The notes under the pieces are model-generated. The model was not told where the DNA came from and did not search any database. It saw only the letters and a list, made by a program, of their open reading frames with translations. The translations under genes were made by a program, and so were the position numbers. Shown in pieces: positions 21,167-26,161 of a stretch of 26,161 nt of DNA. The DNA is from CAYLJO01 sp964383905 (GTDB taxonomy: Bacteria; Acidobacteriota; Blastocatellia; Pyrinomonadales; Pyrinomonadaceae), in assembly GCA_964383905.1 (NCBI GenBank), contig CAYLJO010000075.1, positions 1 through 26,161 of the forward strand, in the 5' to 3' direction. Each line of letters starts with the position of its first letter. The first letter of the stretch is position 1.

Positions 21167-22210
21167 GTGTTTATTGACCGCACTAAGATTCGGGTACAGG
21201 GGGGGCACGGCGGCAACGGCGTGACGGCCTTCCGTCGTGAAAAATTTGTGCCGCGGGGTGGGCCGTCGGGCGGAGACGGCGGCCGCGGAGGCGACGTTTG
21301 GCTGGTCGCGGACGAATCTCTCAACACACTGCTGCATCTTCGTTACAATCCAGAACATGTCGCGGGCCGCGGGATGCACGGCGAAGGCTCCAACCGCCAT
21401 GGGCGCGACGGCGCAGACACGCTTGTGCGCGTCCCGGTCGGCACACAGGTCTACGATGCGCTAACCGGCGATTTACTTTACGATTTCACGGAAGACGGGG
21501 CGCGTTGGCTGGCCGCACGCGGTGGTCGCGGTGGCTTCGGTAACGCGCATTTCACCACTTCGACCAATCGCGCGCCGCGTTATCATCAGGAGGGCAGTCC
21601 GGGCGAAGAGCGCGGGTTGCAGCTTGAGTTGAAACTGCTTGCGGACGTCGGCCTCGTCGGTTTCCCGAACGCCGGAAAGTCAACGCTCATCTCGACCATC
21701 TCGGCCGCCAAACCGAAGATCGCAGACTACCCCTTCACCACGCTGGAGCCACATCTGGGGGTGGTCGATATGGGAGGGTTTCGCACCTTTGTTGTCGCGG
21801 ACATTCCGGGGTTAATCGAAGGCGCACACAGAGGGGCCGGCCTCGGCGACCGCTTTCTGCGCCACGTTGAGAGGACAAAGCTGCTGCTGCACCTCGTCGA
21901 TGTCTCTTCGCTGACGGGGCGCGATCCCGTCAGCGATTATGAGACGATCAACCGCGAGCTTGAGGCCTATGACGCGAAACTCGCGTCGCGCCCGCAGATC
22001 GTTGTGGCCACAAAAATTGATGCGCTTGACGAGCCGGGGCGCCTGGAGGGCTTGAGACGCCGTGCCGAAAGTGACGGCAGGCCTTTTTTCGCCATCTCGT
22101 CGGTGACCGGGGAAGGCGTGCGCGAGCTGATGAATGCAGTTTCGCGGGCGCTGGAAGAGATCGGTGCTGCCCCGAGCCGTCAAGCGGACGAAGCCCGGCT
22201 CGCTTCTTGA
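21167..22210 (+). CDS. obgE: GTPase Obg (CgtA), 50S assembly
   Basis: Obg is an essential GTPase that binds the 50S particle and links assembly to the stringent response. The 347-residue product has the glycine-rich Obg domain (GGHGGNGVTAFRREKFVPRGGPSGGDGGRGGDVW and later Gly repeats, residues 1-157) and the G domain: P-loop GFPNAGKST (165-173), DIPGLIEGAHRG (from Asp212), and TKID (282-285) for G4, with Thr in place of the more usual Asn. No C-terminal OCT domain. GTG 21167 gives the family start MFIDR; no Shine-Dalgarno is visible because the repeat abuts it. Confidence 0.96.
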   Translation: MFIDRTKIRVQGGHGGNGVTAFRREKFVPRGGPSGGDGGRGGDVWLVADESLNTLLHLRYNPEHVAGRGMHGEGSNRHGRDGADTLVRVPVGTQVYDALTGDLLYDFTEDGARWLAARGGRGGFGNAHFTTSTNRAPRYHQEGSPGEERGLQLELKLLADVGLVGFPNAGKSTLISTISAAKPKIADYPFTTLEPHLGVVDMGGFRTFVVADIPGLIEGAHRGAGLGDRFLRHVERTKLLLHLVDVSSLTGRDPVSDYETINRELEAYDAKLASRPQIVVATKIDALDEPGRLEGLRRRAESDGRPFFAISSVTGEGVRELMNAVSRALEEIGAAPSRQADEARLAS

Positions 22211-22221
22211 TGAGAGATAAC

Positions 22222-22246
22222 CGTCACCCACGTGAGGTGGGTGGCG
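22222..22246 (+). repeat. Hairpin between obgE and nadD
   Basis: CACCCAC (22225-22231) and GTGGGTG (22237-22243) are exact complements around GTGAG, and the stem extends by CGT/GCG pairing on both sides to about 10 pairs. No T-tract follows; this is not a heptad element. Confidence 0.6.
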
Positions 22247-22287
22247 CGACTGTGTCGGGTCGGCCGGGCCGCTGAAGGGAACTTTTA

Positions 22288-23007
22288 ATGAAGGGGCGCA
22301 AACGCACGGCTCTTTACGGCGGGACGTTTGATCCGGTTCATGTCGGACACCTCGCCATCGCCGAGAGGCTCTTGAGGCTGTTTGCGCTCGACGATCTGCT
22401 ATTTATTCCGGCGCACGTGGCGCCGCACAAGCGAGAGGGGGCAGTAACGCCCGCGCTCCAGCGCTACGCGATGCTCGTGCTGGCCACACAGCACGAATGG
22501 TCGCTGTGCGTCTCGACTATTGAGCTCGACGCGCCCGAGAGGCCCTATACGGTCGATACGCTCTCGCGACTGCAGGCCGAGCTGGGCCGCACGACCCGGC
22601 TCTTCTTCGTGATGGGCGCGGACTCATGGGCGGAGATCGTGACGTGGCGCGAATGGGAGCGGGTGCTCACGCTGACCGATCATATTATCGTGACGCGCCC
22701 CGGGTATCACTTGAGCACGGCGCACGTCACGCCTTCGGTCCGCGAGAGAATCGTTGATTTGCGTGGTGCCAATAAGGAGCGGGTCTCGCGGGAGCTTGAT
22801 CAGAGCGATGGTCCGAAAATCTACGTTACCGATGCCGTGCTGATGGACGTTTCGGCGACCGCCATTCGCCGCGCGGCGCATGACGGGGGCGACCAATGGC
22901 CGGCGCTTGTGCCGCCGCCCGTGGCGGACTACATCAAAAAGTATGGGCTTTACAGAGAACTGCATGAAACAGAATTCAACCATAAGGAAACGAGCATTAG
23001 ATCCTGA
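22288..23007 (+). CDS. nadD: Nicotinate-nucleotide adenylyltransferase
   Basis: NadD joins nicotinate mononucleotide and ATP to deamido-NAD in NAD synthesis. The 239-residue product has the nucleotidyltransferase signature GGTFDPVHVGH (His18 and His21 form the HxGH motif), IPAHVAPHK, MGADSWAEIVTWREWE and the C-terminal DVSATAIRRA motif (ISxTxIR type). Length is slightly above usual (190-220). AAGGGA lies seven bases before ATG 22288. The 3' end overlaps rsfS by 44 bases; obgE-nadD-rsfS is a common order in many phyla. Confidence 0.97.
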   Translation: MKGRKRTALYGGTFDPVHVGHLAIAERLLRLFALDDLLFIPAHVAPHKREGAVTPALQRYAMLVLATQHEWSLCVSTIELDAPERPYTVDTLSRLQAELGRTTRLFFVMGADSWAEIVTWREWERVLTLTDHIIVTRPGYHLSTAHVTPSVRERIVDLRGANKERVSRELDQSDGPKIYVTDAVLMDVSATAIRRAAHDGGDQWPALVPPPVADYIKKYGLYRELHETEFNHKETSIRS

Positions 23008-23461
23008 GCGTAAGGCGAAGGCGGGTTCGGCGCGCAAGCCGGCCGCCTCTTCGACGGCCGAGAATAAGGCTCAGGTCGGCGGGCTTGACGAGCGGATCCG
23101 CACGGCCCTCAGCGCGGCCGGCGATAAGAAAGCGTTAGACCCGGTCGTCCTTGACCTGCGCGATGTCGCCACTTTCACCGACTACTTTTTAATCACGAGC
23201 GGCACAAACACGCGGCAGGTGCAGGCGATCGCTGACGAAATCGTCGAGCAATTGAAGAACCAGGGCACGCGGGCCGCGCGCGTGGAAGGGTACAATACGG
23301 CCGAGTGGGTGCTGGTGGACTACGGCGATTTCGTTGTCCACGTTTTCGAAGACAAGGCCCGGCGATTTTACGATCTCGAGAGATTGTGGCGGGATGCGAC
23401 CCGGGTGGAAATTCCTGCCGACTTGCTGGACGGCGGTATCTCTTTGAGAAAAGAGTTGTGA
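22964..23461 (+). CDS. rsfS: Ribosomal silencing factor RsfS
   Basis: RsfS binds L14 and blocks joining of the subunits during starvation. The DUF143/Iojap domain covers about residues 42-160 of 166: VVLDLRDVATFTDYFLITSGTNTRQVQAIADEI, then EGYNTAEWVLVDYGDFVVHVFEDKARRFYDLERLW. The first 40 residues are a polar basic leader. No start codon exists between the nadD stop and the domain, so the ATG at 22964, 44 bases inside nadD, is the best choice; ATG 22943 is an alternative. The stop overlaps the next GTG start (GTGA). Confidence 0.93.
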   Translation: MKQNSTIRKRALDPERKAKAGSARKPAASSTAENKAQVGGLDERIRTALSAAGDKKALDPVVLDLRDVATFTDYFLITSGTNTRQVQAIADEIVEQLKNQGTRAARVEGYNTAEWVLVDYGDFVVHVFEDKARRFYDLERLWRDATRVEIPADLLDGGISLRKEL

Positions 23462-24411
23462 TCGAGATAGTCGCGCTGTCGGAAGCAATGCGCGAGGCGG
23501 TCATGCTGGCCGAGCGCGTCGCCGTGACGGACGCCAACGTTCTGGTCACCGGCGAATCCGGCACGGGCAAAGATGCGCTGGCGCTTTTCATTCACACGCG
23601 TTCCCGGCGCGCGGCCGAGCCTCTGGTGAAGATTGATTGCGCGACGTTGCCGGGCAACCTGCTCGAGGCCGAGCTTTTCGGGTACGAGCGGGGGGCGTTT
23701 ACCGGCGCCACGGAGGCGAAGCCGGGGCGTCTTGAAGCGGCGGACAAAGGGACGCTCGTGCTGGACGAGATTGCGCACCTCTCGACGGATGCGCAGGCGA
23801 AACTTCTGCGGGTGATTGAGCGGCGCGAGTTTGAAAAATTGGGCGGGCGGCGGACCGTCAAGGTCGACGCGCGGCTGATCGCGCTCACCAACGTTGACCT
23901 GGGCGAGGCGGTCAAGCGCCGGGCTTTTCGCGAGGACCTCTTTTATCGCCTGAACGTCGTGCATATTCACGTGCCGCCGCTGACCGAGCGTCGCGAAGAC
24001 TTGCCGCAGCTGGCCCAGGCATTGTTGAAAAGTTACGCCGCCAAGCATGGTCGTCGCGTGGCGGAGATCGCCCCCGCGGCGTTCGCGCTCCTTAAGGATT
24101 ACGAGTTTCCCGGCAACGTCCGCGAGCTGGCTAACACGATGGAGCGCGCAGTTATCGTTTCCAGCGGCCCGCGAATCGAAGAGGCGGATTTACCGGAAGC
24201 GGTGCGGGCCTCTGCCGTCATGCAAAAAAGGCGGAAGCAGCCGCCGACGCTGGCCGAGCTGGAAGCCGATTACATCGGTTCGACGCTCGCGGCGACGAAG
24301 GGAAACAAATCTGAGGCGGCCCGCATCCTCGGCATCAGTCGCAAGAACCTGTACGAGAAGATCGCGCGCCTGCGAAAGGATGAAGGCGGAAGGGGGGAAA
24401 GAAAGGGATGA
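23458..24411 (+). CDS. Sigma-54-interacting AAA+ transcriptional activator without sensor domain
   Basis: Bacterial enhancer-binding protein predicted to open sigma-54 promoters. The AAA+ domain starts almost at residue 1: Walker A GESGTGKD (32-39), GAFTGA sigma-54 contact loop (79-84), Walker B LVLDE (100-104), FREDLFYRLNV with arginine fingers (157-167), sensor II GNVREL (219-224). A Fis-type helix-turn-helix follows, NKSEAARILGISRKNLYEKIARL (283-305). No receiver, GAF or PAS domain, as in PspF. GTG 23458 overlaps the rsfS stop by 4 bases, so translation is likely coupled; frame upstream of it is the rsfS shadow. Target genes are unknown. Confidence 0.9.
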   Translation: MIEIVALSEAMREAVMLAERVAVTDANVLVTGESGTGKDALALFIHTRSRRAAEPLVKIDCATLPGNLLEAELFGYERGAFTGATEAKPGRLEAADKGTLVLDEIAHLSTDAQAKLLRVIERREFEKLGGRRTVKVDARLIALTNVDLGEAVKRRAFREDLFYRLNVVHIHVPPLTERREDLPQLAQALLKSYAAKHGRRVAEIAPAAFALLKDYEFPGNVRELANTMERAVIVSSGPRIEEADLPEAVRASAVMQKRRKQPPTLAELEADYIGSTLAATKGNKSEAARILGISRKNLYEKIARLRKDEGGRGERKG

Positions 24412-24412
24412 A

Positions 24413-24501
24413 GACGAGTGATGAACGGTGAGTGATGAATAAAAGCAACACGGCCTCATCTTATCGTTCTCCACATTTGCACTCGTCATTCATCACTCGT
24501 C
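24413..24501 (+). repeat. Activator-rlmH spacer: GATGAA/TTCATC inverted heptads
   Basis: GACGAGTGATGAA (24413-24425) and TTCATCACTCGTC (24489-24501) are perfect complements over 13 bases. Left heptads are GACGAGT (24413), GATGAAC (24420), GGTGAGT (24427), GATGAAT (24434). Right heptads are ACTCGTC (24481), ATTCATC (24488), ACTCGTC (24495). The element starts one base after the activator stop. Confidence 0.9.
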
Positions 24502-24516
24502 AGTCCTTCCCACGCG

Positions 24517-24978
24517 ATGCGCTTGCGTTTCATCTGGGTTGGGAAGACAAGGAACGAGCACCTGCGGGCGCTTGTTGACGATTATTTGGGAAGGCTCGCG
24601 CGGTTCGTTCGCTGGGAGATTACGGAGCTGCGCGAAAGTGCGGCCCGCACGGAGCGCGAAGGCATCGCAGACGAGAGCCGGCGCATCATAAGCGCGCTTC
24701 GTCCTGGGGCCTTGACAGTGTTGCTCGATGCGGGTGGGCAGGAGTGGAGTTCAGGGCAACTGGCGGCGGAAATCGACCGCCGGCAGCTCGGCGGTACAAA
24801 GGAGGTGGCTTTCATCGTCGGCGGGCCCTGCGGGGTTTCAACCGAGGTCGCTAAACGCTCAGACTTACGCTGGTCTTTATCGCGCCTGACGCTCACGCAC
24901 GAGATGGCACGCGTAGTGTTGGTCGAACAGATTTACCGGGCGTACACGATCATTCACGGGTTGCCATATCAGAAATAG
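24517..24978 (+). CDS. rlmH: 23S rRNA pseudouridine-1915 N3-methyltransferase RlmH
   Basis: RlmH is a SPOUT-class enzyme that methylates pseudouridine 1915 in helix 69 of 23S rRNA in assembled 70S ribosomes. The 153-residue product starts MRLRFIWVGKT, has LLDAGGQEWSS, the SAM-binding FIVGGPCGVSTEV loop and the C-terminal SLSRLTLTHEMARVVLVEQIYRAYTIIHGLPYQK, matching the family end (usually PYHK or similar; Gln here instead of His). Length is standard (155-160). No clear Shine-Dalgarno. It follows rsfS in many bacteria; here an activator gene lies between. Confidence 0.95.
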   Translation: MRLRFIWVGKTRNEHLRALVDDYLGRLARFVRWEITELRESAARTEREGIADESRRIISALRPGALTVLLDAGGQEWSSGQLAAEIDRRQLGGTKEVAFIVGGPCGVSTEVAKRSDLRWSLSRLTLTHEMARVVLVEQIYRAYTIIHGLPYQK

Positions 24979-25116
24979 AAAATGACGGACGGTGAGTAAA
25001 AACCGGATCTCCTAATTCATCGTTCCGCGTTCGGCCTTATTTTCAAGTCTCCCTTCGATCAATCGCGTCGGCACGGCTCAGGAGCAAGCAAAGAACCAGA
25101 GGAGCAAACTAAAACG

Positions 25117-25485
25117 ATGGACAAACGTAAAATAAAAACATACCGGGACAGGCTGCTGGCCCGCCGTGAGGGGCTGGTCGGGCAGGTTCAGGAGGCGGAG
25201 CTCTACAGCCGCGAGCGGGACTCGGAAGCGACGCAGGACCCCGCGGACATGGCCGCCAACGCTTATACCAAAGAGCTATTATTCTCCATGTCGGCGAATG
25301 ATCGTAAGTTACTCGAGCTGATTGACGAAGCGTTGGAGCGTATCGAGGCTGGAGAGTATGGCAACTGCGTGAGTTGTGGCGAGCCCGTGCAGGAGAAGAG
25401 GCTGGAAGCCGTGCCGTGGGCACGCCACTGCTTACGCTGCCAGGATTTACAGGAGCGCGGTCTATTAACTAATGAAGAAGAGTAG
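25117..25485 (+). CDS. DksA/TraR-family zinc-finger protein
   Basis: DksA-type proteins insert a coiled coil into the RNA polymerase secondary channel and modulate ribosomal promoters. The 122-residue product has two predicted helices (about 1-38 and 52-80) with the tip motif DPADMA (41-46), which keeps the D-x-x-D-x-A residues needed for activity in E. coli DksA. The zinc finger uses Cys84, Cys87, Cys105 and Cys108. GAGGAG lies 12 bases before the ATG. It stands alone between rlmH and comF; a ribosome-synthesis role fits the context but is inference. Confidence 0.93.
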   Translation: MDKRKIKTYRDRLLARREGLVGQVQEAELYSRERDSEATQDPADMAANAYTKELLFSMSANDRKLLELIDEALERIEAGEYGNCVSCGEPVQEKRLEAVPWARHCLRCQDLQERGLLTNEEE

Positions 25486-25527
25486 CTTGGAAGAGTAGAG
25501 AAGGGATATCCTAACGTGAGATAACTG

Positions 25528-25576
25528 CGGCCTCCCGGCTTGAGCACACAAGCCCGGAGGTCGTTTGCGTATTTAT
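25528..25576 (+). terminator. Possible terminator after the DksA-like gene
   Basis: The arm at 25528-25542 (CGGCCTCCCGGCTTG) pairs with 25549-25563 (CAAGCCCGGAGGTCG) around AGCACA, with one C-C mismatch and one G-U pair. A T-rich but interrupted stretch, TTTGCGTATTTAT, follows. The stem is strong, the T-tract is weak. Confidence 0.55.
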
Positions 25577-25611
25577 CTGAGGGAACCTCTGTCCTTGAGC
25601 GGTCACATTAG

Positions 25612-26161
25612 ATGAGACCAAGCCGCCCGTTGGAGATGACCAGAGCCAACCAACTTTGCAAGCGAAGCAAGGCAGTCCGCACAATAGGCGTACTTTACGA
25701 CGCGGTGCTGGCTTTGCTTTACCCGCAAGCGTGCGCGGTGTGCGGCGCGAGCGTTGAATCGCGTGATGATGGAGTGGCCTGTGCGACGTCCTGGCACGAG
25801 ACGTTCATCTTCTCCGGCGAAGAGACTCTGTGCTGGAAATGCGGCGATCTTGCGCCGGGGGTAGTGCCGGAAGAAAAGCGTCGGGAAGTGCGCTGTCGGC
25901 GTTGCGACGCCGAACATTTTACGGCGGCGCGCGCATGCGGGGCGTACGAAGGCGCGTTGCGTGAGTCCACGTTGGCCTTGAAACGAACGCCACACGTTGC
26001 GCCTCGCCTCGCTCGTTTGCTGTTTGAGACACGGCGGCGACCGCCGCTTAACACCGCGACGCTTATCATGCCTGTCCCGCTTCATCCTGAACGGGCGCGC
26101 GAGCGCGGCTTTAATCAAGCCGTTGTGCTGGGGCGTGCGCTCGCGCGGCTCACACGCCTGC
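25612..26161 (+). CDS. comF: ComF-like phosphoribosyltransferase-domain protein (partial, cut by the window end)
   Basis: The open frame runs from ATG 25612 to the window edge without a stop (183 codons). ComF family proteins combine an N-terminal zinc finger with a phosphoribosyltransferase-like domain and act in DNA uptake. Visible features are LLYPQACAVCG (Cys41, Cys44), CWKCG (Cys74, Cys77), CRRC (Cys95, Cys98), ACGAYEGALRESTLALK, and the family block MPVPLHPERARERGFNQA. The catalytic PRPP loop would lie beyond the edge. A later ATG at 25636 is possible. No good Shine-Dalgarno sequence is seen. Confidence 0.85.
   Translation, partial: MRPSRPLEMTRANQLCKRSKAVRTIGVLYDAVLALLYPQACAVCGASVESRDDGVACATSWHETFIFSGEETLCWKCGDLAPGVVPEEKRREVRCRRCDAEHFTAARACGAYEGALRESTLALKRTPHVAPRLARLLFETRRRPPLNTATLIMPVPLHPERARERGFNQAVVLGRALARLTRL

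Noticed and set aside
23305..23457. Extra 51 codons upstream of the sigma-54 activator
   Set aside because: They are the alternate frame of rsfS, Arg/Gly/Pro-rich with no domain; GTG 23458 with the GTGA overlap is a natural start.

Overview
The window is a GC-rich bacterial chromosome segment carrying the tail of tuf, then the S10, spc and alpha ribosomal-protein clusters as one continuous plus-strand array (positions 1 to about 17900), then accB-accC, a separate rplU-rpmA unit, a ribosome-maturation block (obgE, nadD, rsfS, a sigma-54-type activator, rlmH), a DksA-like zinc-finger gene and the start of a comF-like gene cut by the window end. Every gene I can support is on the plus strand. 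Gene order and the style of the spacers suggest an Acidobacteriota-type organism, perhaps Blastocatellia/Pyrinomonadales; that placement is inference, and no rRNA gene is present to test it.

Layout. tuf tail (1-55); S10 cluster rpsJ-rplC-rplD-rplW-rplB-rpsS-rplV-rpsC-rplP-rpmC-rpsQ (152-6166); spc cluster rplN-rplX-rplE-rpsN-rpsH-rplF-rplR-rpsE-rpmD-rplO-secY (6237-12227); adk-map (12315-13786); alpha cluster infA-rpmJ-rpsM-rpsK-rpsD-rpoA-rplQ (13873-17899) with a good sigma-70-like promoter in front of infA; accB-accC (18090-20214); rplU-rpmA with a near-consensus promoter whose -35 overlaps the accC stop and a strong intrinsic terminator after rpmA; obgE-nadD-rsfS-activator-rlmH (21167-24978); dksA-like (25117-25485); comF-like, partial (25612 to end). 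No gap exceeds 300 bases; the longest are rplO-secY (205), rpmA-obgE (193) and rplQ-accB (190). I see no tRNA, rRNA, CRISPR, insertion sequence or phage gene.

Function. The genes make ribosomal proteins of both subunits, the RNA polymerase alpha subunit, IF-1, the SecY channel, N-terminal methionine removal, adenylate kinase, the first step of fatty-acid synthesis, and ribosome assembly and silencing factors: a growth-rate-linked housekeeping region.

The notable feature lies between the genes. At least 17 of the spacers are built on one plan: two to five degenerate tandem heptamers, a short centre, then heptamers complementary to the first set, all in 7-base register. The heptamer word differs between gaps, but a few words recur (TCAG type, TGATGAA type, GTTTCGA type, AAAGTCT type). 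The two gaps with the clearest promoters lack them. This resembles in style the short tandemly repeated heptamers described in cyanobacteria, but the inverted arrangement inside a ribosomal-protein array is unusual and is the main observation here.
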